From Rugalucina vietnamica (lineage: Eukaryota > Mollusca > Bivalvia > Lucinida > Lucinidae), in contig OZ024870.1 in the NCBI GenBank assembly GCA_964017185.1, positions 25,753,621 to 25,817,620 of the forward strand: a DNA stretch of 64,000 bases. The letters are read 5' to 3'. Numbering within the stretch: position 1 is the stretch's first letter; the number at the start of each line of letters is the position of its first letter. Positions 63,901 to 64,000 of this stretch are shown here, piece after piece. A model generated the notes under the pieces. It was not told where the DNA came from. It made no database searches and saw only the letters and a list, made by a program, of their open reading frames with translations. The translations under genes were made by a program, and so were the position numbers.

Positions 63901-64000
63901 TTATTGAAACAGGCATGGCTAAAACAATGAGAGATCCCTGGATTCAAATCTTCAATAAAGATGGAAATCATTGGATTACTGCAACAACTGTTGGTTGTGA
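8012..64000 (+). CDS. Giant PARP14-like multidomain gene: RRM repeats, LEM, KH-like, two macro domains, ULP-like C-terminus (21 exons, 3' incomplete)
   Basis: Exons: 8012-8207, 12632-12780, 13392-14214, 20478-20552, 21359-21454, 24109-24198, 26370-26627, 33490-33606, 35556-35750, 36659-36907, 38239-38529, 38875-39150, 41190-41432, 42211-42447, 43420-45159, 45916-46422, 47084-47178, 48448-48678, 61943-62164, 62779-62881 and 63742-64000+. All have AG/GT borders, and phase is conserved at every join, giving 2,150 codons without a stop. Domains: RRM-like ~1-90; Gly/Pro/Gln-rich 116-389; LEM ~421-461; seven RRM repeats ~511-1125; KH-like ~1140-1580; macro 1 ~1640-1830; macro 2 ~1865-2050; ULP/C48-like from ~2085. 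PARP14-family proteins bind nucleic acid and ADP-ribose in innate immunity and stress signalling; that role here is inference. No ART catalytic domain is in view. The ATG at 8012 has A at -3. A join of two neighbouring genes at exon 21 is the main alternative. Confidence 0.8.
9290..9895 (+). pseudogene. Decayed non-LTR retrotransposon (LINE) reverse-transcriptase fragment
   Basis: 9424-9555 translates as GLKVHKAPGPDGLTARVLKE and on to ILAFIYNESLAQGTV; KAPGPDGL is the conserved early motif of non-LTR reverse transcriptases. Upstream, 9290-9400 gives NKQFQSAF and SIGTIQFTTMGEI, as in the linker before the RT domain. After stop codons and frameshifts, 9630-9670 gives CCKTLEL-like residues and 9806-9890 gives PLWNSLPSSVV then KAAEVFKAL, the usual C-terminal end. 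Most of the palm domain is missing between these parts, so this is a deleted, dead copy. Jockey, CR1 and related clades cannot be told apart from this much. Confidence 0.85.
9949..10411. repeat. 463-bp direct repeat, left copy
   Basis: Identical to 11727-12189 at all but about three positions (for example CATTACG versus CATTATG, and TTTAATGGG versus TTTAACGGG) and of the same length. It opens GGGTACATACTACTAAATAT and soon has a GCCCCGCCTTTTTCGGGG hairpin. Near-identity means a young pair: either long terminal repeats of a small element or two independent insertions. There is no internal coding. Confidence 0.85.
10412..11726. repeat. Segment between the 463-bp repeats, with a ~345 bp internal tandem duplication
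   Basis: 10890-11235 and 11253-11580 are diverged direct copies of one another: both run through GCATGGTTGCTATGGAAAA, then TGGGGGTATACCTAGAAAA, then GATACATA.ATG and CAAAATCG.AAATT. No protein-coding signal, primer-binding site or polypurine tract was recognised, so an LTR-type identity remains open. Confidence 0.65.
11727..12189. repeat. 463-bp direct repeat, right copy
   Basis: Partner of 9949-10411, same orientation and length. The outer flanks share TAATGG only if the boundaries are moved a few bases, so a target duplication is not firmly established. Confidence 0.85.
12632..12780 (+). CDS. PARP14-like gene exon 2 (RRM-like fold, second half)
   Basis: Residues 66-115. The acceptor is CTATTCCTCAG and the donor GATG|GTAAGA. 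The sequence ADRLCNDIKQEILENLDGES supplies the second helix of the RRM-like fold and FQLTYE its last strand, followed by an acidic tail with a small repeat (AEIPDSSWL after IPESWLK). It ends on a codon boundary, matching the phase-0 start of exon 3. Confidence 0.75.
13134..13368. mobile_element. MITE-1, full length, 23 bp before exon 3
   Basis: Complete element with 4-bp target duplication ATTG on both sides. Ends GAGCCGCATCGTGAGAAAAC and the matching GGCTC; core hairpin around GCTTCGCAGTAACTGCGAAGC. Its right end lies 23 bp upstream of exon 3. Confidence 0.92.
13392..14214 (+). CDS. PARP14-like gene exon 3 (Gly/Pro/Gln-rich disordered segment)
   Basis: Residues 116-389 plus one base. The acceptor is TTTTTTGTGACTGCAG and the donor GAAAAG|GTATGC. 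The segment is built of Pro-Gly-Gln-Tyr/Met-rich, irregular repeats (YPGQP, HYPGPFPAQ, GQGQPRIQGQ, MFPGMFPQGQ), similar in composition to annexin-A7 or prion-like tails, and should be disordered. A PPPY motif at about residues 345-348 is a candidate ligand for WW domains, as in NEDD4-type ubiquitin ligases. The last 30 residues turn acidic. Such segments often drive condensate formation; that is inference. Vertebrate PARP14 has no counterpart that I know of. Confidence 0.8.
14405..20241. mobile_element. 5.8-kb non-autonomous element with ~1.1 kb inverted terminal repeats
   Basis: 14405-15523 and 19132-20241 are inverted copies along their whole length. The termini read CAGTGGAGGAGAGATGCCCA and its complement ending CTCTACTG, flanked on both sides by TGCAA (14400-14404 and 20242-20246), a 5-bp target duplication. 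Inside each arm the sequence around GATGCCCAATTGAGTATC recurs inverted, giving a second hairpin. 18606-18690 and 19063-19135 form another inverted pair. The interior carries a nested Helitron-like element (16527-18044) and no transposase. The superfamily is not identified: the 5-bp duplication recalls Transib, but the termini do not match its CACNGTG start. Confidence 0.8.
16527..18044 (-). mobile_element. Helitron-like non-autonomous element, family A (minus strand)
   Basis: Read on the minus strand it begins TTTTTAGCTCACCTGAGC, has a (CCGTCCGT)n-type run, then about three diverged ~430 bp tandem units (ATGACCAAGATGGCCGCCAT, CTTGACCTATTTTACGGCAA), and ends with the hairpin AGGACCATTGGTCCT directly followed by CTGG and T. 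A 3' hairpin followed by CTRR, with insertion next to T, is the Helitron/helentron signature. There is no Rep/helicase ORF. It is almost identical to the plus-strand copy at 27113-28636. Confidence 0.8.
20478..20552 (+). CDS. PARP14-like gene exon 4 (short linker)
   Basis: 25 codons, phase 1 at both ends. The acceptor is GTTCCCTACAG and the donor TCAG|GTACAT. The product GIPTCVRDQDEYMAKLNKKL is a charged helical linker between the disordered segment and the LEM domain. No known motif is seen. It rests on good splice sites and phase agreement only. Confidence 0.65.
20818..21350. mobile_element. MITE-2, long hairpin form, 8 bp before exon 5
   Basis: Both outer ends are present: TATTACGAAAACTTCCCCAT at the left and TATGGGCAAGTTTTTGTAAT at the right. 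The two arms face each other, each with its own internal CGGTTCTAAC-type hairpin, a CAGCTG block near the outer end and a TATATAAAAATGGGGTTTAA-type block near the loop. The right end is 8 bp upstream of exon 5, leaving only GCTTACAG between element and exon. Confidence 0.75.
21359..21454 (+). CDS. PARP14-like gene exon 5 (LEM domain, first half)
   Basis: Residues 415-446, phase 1 at both ends. The sequence VSSLTNNELREELIKFGDNP then GPVV is the first two-thirds of a LEM domain: a first helix, the conserved LR.EL..FG..PGP turn, then the start of the second helix, completed by exon 6. LEM domains bind BAF, the barrier-to-autointegration factor, or related partners, and occur in nuclear-envelope proteins and nucleases such as ANKLE1. 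The acceptor GCTTACAG directly follows a MITE-2 end. Confidence 0.85.
21531..21764. mobile_element. MITE-1, full length
   Basis: Complete element with target duplication AAAT on both sides and near-perfect palindromic ends (GAGCCGCCTCGTGGGAAAAC and complement). It lies 76 bp downstream of the exon 5 donor, in the opposite orientation to the copy at 13134. Confidence 0.92.
22133..22400. mobile_element. MITE-2 copy
   Basis: Landmarks in order: AAAATTTCCCCATGCAATAT, ATTGATTGTGGGTACACGTT, a GAGGCGGTTCTAA hairpin half, CACAATCTATGTTCTTGAGC, then a GGTATACCCCTGCATTCCCC block and GGACATGCTTTCATGATG. Half-hairpin form like the copy at 4369. Confidence 0.7.
22757..24006. mobile_element. MITE-1 split by a 1.04-kb mariner-type insertion
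   Basis: The left half (22757-22848, from GAGCCGCATCATGAG to AGATACTA) and right half (23886-24006, from TACATGTCGTCTTCCTAAAT to the degraded end) join into one normal MITE-1 when 22849-23885 plus one TA is removed. The right terminus is mutated, so its last few bases are uncertain. Confidence 0.85.
22849..23885. mobile_element. Non-autonomous mariner-type element nested in MITE-1
   Basis: Terminal inverted repeats of about 40 bp begin CGAGGGATGATCCAAAATAA on the left and CGAGGGAAAATCCAAAATAA on the complementary right side. A TA duplication flanks the element (22847-22848 and 23886-23887), and the host MITE's own sequence supplies that TA. CGAGGG.. ends plus TA target sites are characteristic of mariner-like elements. 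The ~1 kb interior has no DDD/DDE transposase reading frame, only short unrelated ORFs. Confidence 0.85.
24109..24198 (+). CDS. PARP14-like gene exon 6 (LEM domain, second half)
   Basis: 30 codons, phase 1 at both ends. The acceptor is AAAACTTGCAG and the donor TCTG|GTATGT. With the base carried from exon 5 it reads DSTRQTYERRLTSLRW, completing the LEM domain (GPV followed by DSTR..YE.RL, the classic second-helix motif), about residues 421-461 in total, then a Ser/Arg/Glu-rich tail. This exon is not visible as a long ORF; it was found because the LEM domain in exon 5 demanded a continuation. Confidence 0.85.
24211..26346. mobile_element. MITE-2 copy, split by a Helitron-like element
   Basis: The MITE-2 starts (TCATCAGGAAAACATGTC) 12 bp after the exon 6 donor, runs through the ACCCACAATCTATGTTTTGA-type block to TATGCATGTTTT at 24482, is interrupted by 24484-26337, and resumes as TTTTGTAAT ending at 26346, 23 bp before exon 7. 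Without the insertion, intron 6 would be little more than one MITE-2. Confidence 0.75.
24484..26337 (+). mobile_element. Helitron-like non-autonomous element, family B, with ~151 bp satellite core
   Basis: It begins with the hairpin ATAGCCCCGCTTTG..AAAGTGGGGCTAT, then a CCTTCCGTCC-rich run, then about ten tandem ~151 bp units (each with CAGAATTTCGTTTCCGCTCA and GGAGTTATGGCCCTTGATTG). It ends with the hairpin GTCAGATCCTCTGAC, AATT and CTAG before TTTT. The hairpin plus CTAG end and insertion between T residues fit Helitron/helentron-type elements. The 83-residue minus-strand ORFs inside it are artefacts of the tandem unit. Confidence 0.82.
26370..26627 (+). CDS. PARP14-like gene exon 7 (RRM repeat 1, first half)
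   Basis: Residues 477-562, phase 1 at both ends. After an acidic Ser-rich linker, repeat 1 starts at about residue 511: CTVQVSNIPKSVSTEFLQMY then FESSKRSGGDALQ. The strand-helix pattern and the YFES.KRSGG motif are those of the tandem RRMs of PARP14-type proteins. The repeat breaks off at LLTYETEE, exactly where all seven copies are interrupted by an intron. Confidence 0.88.
27113..28636 (+). mobile_element. Helitron-like element, family A (plus strand)
   Basis: Same structure as 16527-18044: a TTTAGCTCACCTGAGCC start, a CCGTCCGTC run, ~430 bp units, and a terminal AGGACCATTGGTCCT hairpin plus CTGG. Over the last ~340 bp its translation is the same as that of the minus-strand copy across 100 codons, so the two are very recent relatives. 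Confidence 0.82.
28867..32247. mobile_element. 3.4-kb inverted-repeat element nested in family C Helitron
   Basis: The left arm (28867 to about 29770) and right arm (about 31108-32247) are inverted copies, beginning AAATGTAAAAGTACTGG and ending in its complement. The right arm contains an extra ~220 bp block (about 31162-31382), the repeat also found at 3650-3920, which the left arm lacks. The centre holds a pogo-like MITE. No transposase is seen and target duplications are unclear. Confidence 0.75.
30791..30978. mobile_element. Pogo/Tigger-like MITE, 188 bp
   Basis: The ends CAGGTCAGCCTCATTATAAC and, on the complementary side, CAGTTCAACCTCATTATAAC are inverted repeats, flanked by TA on both sides. 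This resembles the CAGT..AACCTC..TATAACG ends of pogo/Tigger elements. Too short to code for a transposase. Confidence 0.75.
32487..32554. repeat. 68-bp direct repeat, left copy
   Basis: Identical to 32835-32902, from TTAAAGACATTTAATCC to GTCTGTTACCT. The two copies bracket a MITE-2 hairpin. Confidence 0.9.
32561..32834. mobile_element. MITE-2, outer-end hairpin form
   Basis: ATTACGAAAACTTGCCCATG at the left and TGCATGGGCAAGTTTTCGTA at the right, with a centre of GAACCGCCTCGGCGAGGCGG. The whole element folds into one hairpin. It sits between identical 68-bp copies of flanking DNA. Confidence 0.85.
32835..32902. repeat. 68-bp direct repeat, right copy
   Basis: Exact duplicate of 32487-32554, starting at the right end of the MITE-2. 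Confidence 0.9.
33235..33468. mobile_element. MITE-1, full length, 21 bp before exon 8
   Basis: Target duplication ATAT on both sides; ends GAGCCACCTCATGGGAAAAC and complement. Exon 8 starts 21 bp past the right end. Confidence 0.93.
33490..33606 (+). CDS. PARP14-like gene exon 8 (RRM repeat 1, second half)
   Basis: 39 codons, phase 1 at both ends. The acceptor is CACAAATATTTTAG and the donor GAAGAAG|GTATTC. VTRKVVSRQQVINGVQLEVC gives the second helix, loop and last strand of RRM repeat 1 (compare VARRVVERGQHIV in exon 11), followed by a Pro/Ser linker. Confidence 0.85.
33607..35555 (+). other. Intron 8 (1.9 kb) with three MITE-2 copies
   Basis: MITE-2 copies lie at about 33619-33882 (starting 12 bp after the donor), 34698-34940 and 34967-35523 (ending 32 bp before exon 9). 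In the last, the block from CACAATCTATGTTTTGGAGC to TATACCCC is duplicated in tandem (about 35119-35270). 33883-34697 shows nothing recognisable. Confidence 0.65.
35556..35750 (+). CDS. PARP14-like gene exon 9 (RRM repeat 2, first half)
   Basis: Residues 602-666. The acceptor is TTCCACTTCAG and the donor CCTGAAT|GTAAGT. TTIIVRNLPPTASEQYLEMY then FENTKRQGGGPVK is the repeat core, ending ALVEFEDPE. The last base (T) forms a Ser codon with exon 10. Confidence 0.88.
35751..36658 (+). other. Intron 9 with a MITE-1 copy
   Basis: 36248-36482 is a full MITE-1 (see its entry). About 36060-36200 is related to the palindromic element at 47226-47480: it shares the AAAAAGAATC..TCATAAGTGTAAGGTA and GATTTTCAT pieces. 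The remainder is plain. Confidence 0.6.
36248..36482. mobile_element. MITE-1, full length
   Basis: Target duplication AAAT on both sides (36244-36247 and 36483-36486); ends GAGCCGCCTCGTGGGAAAAC and GGGGTGGCTC. Confidence 0.92.
36659..36907 (+). CDS. PARP14-like gene exon 10 (end of RRM 2, start of RRM 3)
   Basis: Residues 667-749. The acceptor is AATTTTTTTTCCAG and the donor GAAGAAG|GTATTT. VDLVLDKLPITMDGHTLEVE completes repeat 2, then CTVEVRGPAGVIGSEMLEMY and FESERRSGGGDI start repeat 3. Each such exon carries the C-terminal part of one repeat and the N-terminal part of the next. Confidence 0.9.
36908..38238 (+). other. Intron 10 with an inverted-repeat composite of ~1 kb
   Basis: About 36965-36995 and 37917-37945 are inverted partners (CAAAATACTTTGACC and GGTCAAAGTATTTT). 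Within them, clusters of GCGTAC/GTACGC motifs at about 37060-37130 and 37636-37765 face each other. Outside them, AAAGATTGTTTG.TTTCCTTGA is repeated directly at 36918 and 38021. This looks like a non-autonomous element; its family is unknown. Confidence 0.5.
38239..38529 (+). CDS. PARP14-like gene exon 11 (end of RRM 3, start of RRM 4)
   Basis: Residues 750-846, phase 1 at both ends. The acceptor is TATTTCATAG and the donor GAAGAGG|GTATGT. VARRVVERGQHIVNNKKIVV completes repeat 3; CTVRVEGISNVRSMETLEFY and FDNARRSGGGGVN open repeat 4. It is the closest relative of exon 12, from which only 345 bp separate it, suggesting tandem exon duplication. Confidence 0.9.
38875..39150 (+). CDS. PARP14-like gene exon 12 (end of RRM 4, start of RRM 5)
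   Basis: Residues 847-938, phase 1 at both ends. The acceptor is TTTTCACTTTTCAG and the donor AAGATG|GTAGGA. AARRVADRGEHTVEGQTLQV completes repeat 4, then CSIKVTGVSKIESKDTMEYY and FENQKRSGGGSIR start repeat 5. Confidence 0.9.
39186..40308 (+). mobile_element. Helitron-like element, family C, uninterrupted copy
   Basis: It starts TTATACCCCCAGCATTTATG, has a GTTTGTCCGTTCGTATGTTC run, diverged internal units (GGTTTGCTTTGTT..GGTCAAAATCTAGG), a (TTA)n microsatellite at about 39962-39994, and ends with the hairpin TGCCTCTGAAGGCA, TTTTT and CTAG. It serves as the intact reference for the nested copy at 26986-32467. Confidence 0.8.
40977..41181. mobile_element. MITE-1, 8 bp before exon 13
   Basis: Target duplication ATTT on both sides. 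Exon 13 starts after ATTTACAG, so one copy of the target duplication plus ACAG is all that separates the element from the exon. The pyrimidine tract and branch point must lie within the element (for example GGTTTTCTCATGACG). Confidence 0.93.
41190..41432 (+). CDS. PARP14-like gene exon 13 (end of RRM 5, start of degenerate RRM 6)
   Basis: Residues 939-1019, phase 1 at both ends; donor GAACCAG|GTATGG. VARSVASKAHRLEGVDLHVS completes repeat 5. Repeat 6 (RLIIQGVNPSTTKDCLFNFL then EAKSGASPNQ) has lost the YFEN.KRSGGG motif, so it is the most diverged of the seven. Confidence 0.87.
41452..41689. mobile_element. MITE-1, 19 bp after the exon 13 donor
   Basis: Target duplication ATTT on both sides; left end mutated to TAGCC, right end GCGGCTC. 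Together with the copy at 40977 it brackets exon 13 closely on both sides. Confidence 0.9.
41773..41842. repeat. 70-bp imperfect palindrome in intron 13
   Basis: CAAACAGCATAGCCCCAGAT pairs with ATCTGGGGCTATTCTGTTTG around GACGCCGCAGAACGCGGCGTC. A GC-rich hairpin; no terminal duplication was identified. Confidence 0.8.
42211..42447 (+). CDS. PARP14-like gene exon 14 (end of RRM 6, start of RRM 7)
   Basis: Residues 1020-1098, phase 1 at both ends. The acceptor is GTTTTCTGTTACAG and the donor CTACACAG|GTATTG. DLEKLVKVCEKRPLEGSRLT completes repeat 6; CIIISNLKSSTSSETIRLYF then ENRKRSNGGDIEK starts repeat 7. Confidence 0.9.
42448..43419 (+). other. Intron 14 with palindromic elements
   Basis: About 42506-42632 folds into a long hairpin (CAACCATGG..TTCAGTGTTCAAACATTC against GAATGTTTGAACACTGAA..CCATGGTTG). 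Further on, 42799-42848 has facing CCCATGTTCAAA and TTTGAACATGGG. 42890-43231 is plain. 43232-43395 is a truncated MITE-1 that ends 24 bp before exon 15. Confidence 0.7.
43232..43395. mobile_element. MITE-1, internally deleted, 24 bp before exon 15
   Basis: It retains GAGAAAACCGGATTTTTGCC, the core hairpin and the CGCGGCTC right end, but lacks the segment with TGTGTCAGACCTGG. The left terminal GAGCC is lost. Confidence 0.82.
43420..45159 (+). CDS. PARP14-like gene exon 15 (end of RRM 7, KH-like region, start of macro domain 1)
   Basis: The 1.74-kb exon covers residues 1099-1678, phase 1 at both ends. VIDSILKKKHKLEGQELTVQ closes RRM 7. About 500 residues of KH-like alpha/beta segments follow (for example IIFDGIQSDIQAAKVNMYEH, VQIHCDSKGISVQGTEEGIK, and several strands paired with V.GY..VVESVSSMVDKV-type helices), as in the KH-rich middle of PARP14. 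A Gly-rich linker leads into macro domain 1: MSLVRTDVLVNSADSSISLS then GGLGKVL (residues 1649-1675), where VNSAD replaces the usual VNAAN and GGLG is the phosphate-binding turn. The acceptor is CTATTTTGCAG and the donor ACTAAAG|GTAGGT. Confidence 0.92.
45655..45894. mobile_element. MITE-1, 21 bp before exon 16
   Basis: Diverged ends (GGGCCGTCACATGAGAAAAC at the left) but clear target duplication GTAT on both sides and the standard core. Exon 16 begins 21 bp beyond. Confidence 0.88.
45916..46422 (+). CDS. PARP14-like gene exon 16 (macro domain 1, main part)
   Basis: Residues 1679-1847, phase 1 at both ends. The acceptor is CTATTTTACAG and the donor CAGTCTG|GTAAGT. It holds the rest of macro domain 1: GDVFLSTGGKLPAQYIVHVS, then the ADP-ribose-binding loop SIAIPALGCGNYGFP at residues 1752-1766, then the last strand EVFFVD. 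An acidic linker follows. The fold is expected to bind ADP-ribose; hydrolase activity cannot be judged. Confidence 0.93.
46423..47083 (+). other. Intron 16, nothing recognisable
   Basis: AT-rich with a T run of about 24 bases near 46565-46588. No element or gene seen. Confidence 0.6.
47084..47178 (+). CDS. PARP14-like gene exon 17 (linker, start of macro domain 2)
   Basis: Residues 1848-1879. It enters in phase 1 and leaves in phase 0 (GTGTGATTTCAG acceptor, CTCAAG|GTACAG donor). A Ser/Asp/Gly-rich linker leads into INVEVVKTEIASLK, the first two strands of the second macro domain. Confidence 0.8.
47179..48447 (+). other. Intron 17 with a long hairpin and two to three MITE-1 copies
   Basis: 47226-47330 forms a long near-perfect hairpin (GGTATGGATAGACAAATCTG against its complement, loop near CGAGGCTCGCCGAG). 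MITE-1 pieces lie at about 47750-47860 (degraded half) and 47866-48059, and a full copy at 48187-48421. The rest is plain. Confidence 0.75.
48187..48421. mobile_element. MITE-1, full length, 26 bp before exon 18
   Basis: Target duplication ATAT on both sides; ends GAGCCACAATATGAGAAAAC and GATGAGGCTC. Exon 18 begins 26 bp after the right end. Confidence 0.9.
48448..48678 (+). CDS. PARP14-like gene exon 18 (macro domain 2, first half)
   Basis: 77 codons, phase 0 at both ends (TTTCATTTAAG acceptor, ATACCG|GTAAAT donor), residues 1880-1956. VDVIVNTTGKNLDLRNGAVS replaces the usual VNAAN..L..GGGVA, so the catalytic-type Asn and Gly positions are altered; DGEIAISVGGKLHCFNVFHG is the central strand pair. 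It is likely a binding rather than a hydrolytic macro domain, by inference. Confidence 0.92.
49227..51185 (+). mobile_element. Helitron-like element, family A, ~2.0 kb copy
   Basis: Begins TTTTTAGCTCACCTGAGCC, has a GTCCGTCCGTCGGCGTCGTC run and about four diverged ~430 bp units, and ends with the AGGACCATTGGTCCT hairpin and CTGG. One unit longer than the other copies. Confidence 0.82.
51236..52370. repeat. Tandem repeat, ~333 bp unit, about 3.3 copies
   Basis: Units start near 51239, 51571, 51903 and 52225 and share CTTGACATAGGATG.TGAAAT, CATTGGGTATGGTAAGT and TCTCCTGCTTATCAGTC. The repeated ORFs across it (CKKESAISCLSV..) are by-products of the tandem unit. Confidence 0.85.
52649..54178 (+). 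mobile_element. Helitron-like element, family A, fourth copy
   Basis: Start TTTTTAGCTCACCTGAGCCG, CCGTCCGTCGTCC run, three units, and the end AGGACCATTGGTCCT followed by CTGG and TT. Confidence 0.84.
55452..56461. mobile_element. 1.0-kb TA-flanked non-autonomous element with GTGTTGATAACTACC repeats
   Basis: Terminal inverted repeats GAGCAATGTGAGGTATTATC and, on the other side, the complement of CGATAATACCCCACATCGCTC, flanked by TA on both sides. Inside, GGGTAGTTAT(C)AACACCC-type motifs recur in both orientations. No transposase ORF. TA targets suggest Tc1/mariner mobilisation. Confidence 0.75.
56482..61159 (+). mobile_element. Helitron-like element, family D, with ~150 bp units, interrupted by family B
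   Basis: Left end hairpin ATGTCTCCC..GGGAGACAT, then a GTCCGTCCGTCCGTCTGTCT run, then tandem ~150 bp units (GTGTCCGCTGTATAACTTGA, AATGAAACTTGGTACACTT, CAAGAACCATAACTCT). The array stops at 57652, is interrupted by family B, and resumes at 60670 with the next bases of the same unit. The right end is the hairpin GTTTTCACATAGAAAAC, AAATT and CTAG before TT. Confidence 0.82.
57653..60669 (+). mobile_element. Helitron-like element, family B, ~3.0 kb copy with ~18 satellite units
   Basis: Same ends as 24484-26337: a TAGCCCCGCTTTG hairpin at the left; GTCAGATTCTCTGAC, AATT and CTAG at the right. The 151-bp unit recurs about 18 times, and part of the array (58059-59550) shows a ~623 bp higher-order period. 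It is inserted inside a unit of the family D array. Confidence 0.84.
61588..61821. mobile_element. MITE-1, full length
   Basis: Target duplication ATAT on both sides; ends GAGCCGCCTCATGGGAAAGC and GAGGTGGCTC. It lies 121 bp upstream of exon 19. Confidence 0.92.
61943..62164 (+). CDS. PARP14-like gene exon 19 (macro domain 2, second half)
   Basis: 74 codons, phase 0 at both ends (ACATCTATAACTACAG acceptor, GTTAAG|GTATGT donor), residues 1957-2030. After a helix (ALHKLMASCLQEADKRQAK) comes the ADP-ribose-binding loop SIGFPAIGTGQLGFP at 1976-1990 and the last strand EVKFVVYHKDF. It continues exon 18 directly across a 13-kb intron. Confidence 0.93.
62165..62523 (+). other. Intron 19, left part, nothing recognisable
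   Basis: Plain AT-rich DNA before the MITE-1 copy at 62524. Confidence 0.5.
62524..62757. mobile_element. MITE-1, full length, 21 bp before exon 20
   Basis: Target duplication ATTT on both sides (62520-62523 and 62758-62761); ends GAGCCGCCACATGGGAAAAC and CACAGACTC. Exon 20 starts 21 bp downstream. Confidence 0.92.
62779..62881 (+). CDS. PARP14-like gene exon 20 (basic linker after macro domain 2)
   Basis: Residues 2031-2064, entering in phase 0 and leaving in phase 1 (AATCCGGTTTCAG acceptor, GATTCAG|GTTAGT donor). AFEYEKKNWSGGNRKSKRAQ RDVEPPYSRKK is a short helix end plus a Lys/Arg-rich tail that could act as a nuclear localisation signal. It rests on splice sites and phase; no domain is recognised. 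Confidence 0.7.
63150..63715. repeat. Diverged ~135 bp direct repeats flanking a MITE-2 in intron 20
   Basis: 63150-63285 and 63582-63715 align through AACCTAC.ACT, GAGAGCTTGGAA.TGAA, GA.GTCATTT.GAAAGAGGAA and ATCATGATAGATTGA. Between them, 63335-63580 is a MITE-2 (TATACCCACTTTTATAAAGC, ATCTATGTTTTGAGC, then CATGTTTTCGTAAT). The right copy runs into the exon 21 acceptor. Confidence 0.75.
63742..64000 (+). CDS. PARP14-like gene exon 21, partial (start of ULP/C48-like protease domain)
   Basis: 86 codons (residues 2065-2150) plus two bases, open at the window edge. The acceptor is TTTTTTCTCTTTTTAG; the base carried from exon 20 gives Asp, so phase fits. EFWLEDQQINKAMSILRKIY, then WIQIFNKDGNHWITATTVGC, resembles the Ulp1/C48-like domains common in uncharacterised mollusc and cnidarian proteins, where the His of HW (here H2141-W2142) is followed by Asp and later Cys. 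Those last two would lie beyond the window. Such enzymes cleave SUMO or ubiquitin-like modifiers. The fit is by motif memory, not a search; this exon could also belong to a captured transposon-derived gene. Confidence 0.6.

Overview
The window is eukaryotic, intron-rich and crowded with transposons. Coding exons have GT..AG borders and sit inside kilobase introns. The repeats are palindromic MITEs and Helitron-like elements with CCGTCC-rich runs and ~150 bp tandem cores, a style typical of bivalve molluscs. I infer a bivalve; the species cannot be named from sequence alone.

Layout. 1-1977: no recognised gene. 1978-2534 (+): last exon of an NK4/tinman (Nkx2-5-class) homeobox gene, with a complete homeodomain, an NK2-specific-domain-like motif and a GIRTAW C-terminus. 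2535-7840: repeats and unassigned DNA. 8012-64000 (+): one very large gene that runs off the right edge. I built it from 21 exons by checking every acceptor/donor pair and the reading phase across each junction. The model is open over 6,452 coding bases (2,150 complete codons) with no stop.

Predicted protein order: an RRM-like N-terminal fold (exons 1-2); a ~270-residue Gly/Pro/Gln-rich disordered segment with a PPPY motif (exon 3); a LEM domain split over exons 5-6; seven PARP14-type RRM repeats (exons 7-15), each cut at the same place by a phase-1 intron; a long KH-like region (exon 15); macro domain 1 (exons 15-16); macro domain 2 (exons 17-20); and the start of a domain resembling ULP/C48-type cysteine proteases, with a His-Trp pair near the window edge (exon 21). 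The RRM/KH/macro core is that of PARP14. The LEM domain and the protease-like C-terminus are not part of the vertebrate architecture, and no ADP-ribosyltransferase domain is visible before the window ends. A perfect CRE and an IRF/ISRE-type motif lie 48-90 bp upstream of the start codon.

The introns hold at least 13 copies of a ~190-235 bp palindromic MITE (GAGCC.. ends, 4-bp A/T-rich target duplications), a second hairpin family, four families of Helitron-like elements with 3' hairpin plus CTRR ends, several long inverted-repeat elements, mariner- and pogo-like non-autonomous elements and a decayed LINE. Many are nested. The most striking non-coding signal is that MITE-1 ends lie 8-26 bp upstream of seven splice acceptors, and MITE-2 ends lie 8-32 bp upstream of three more.
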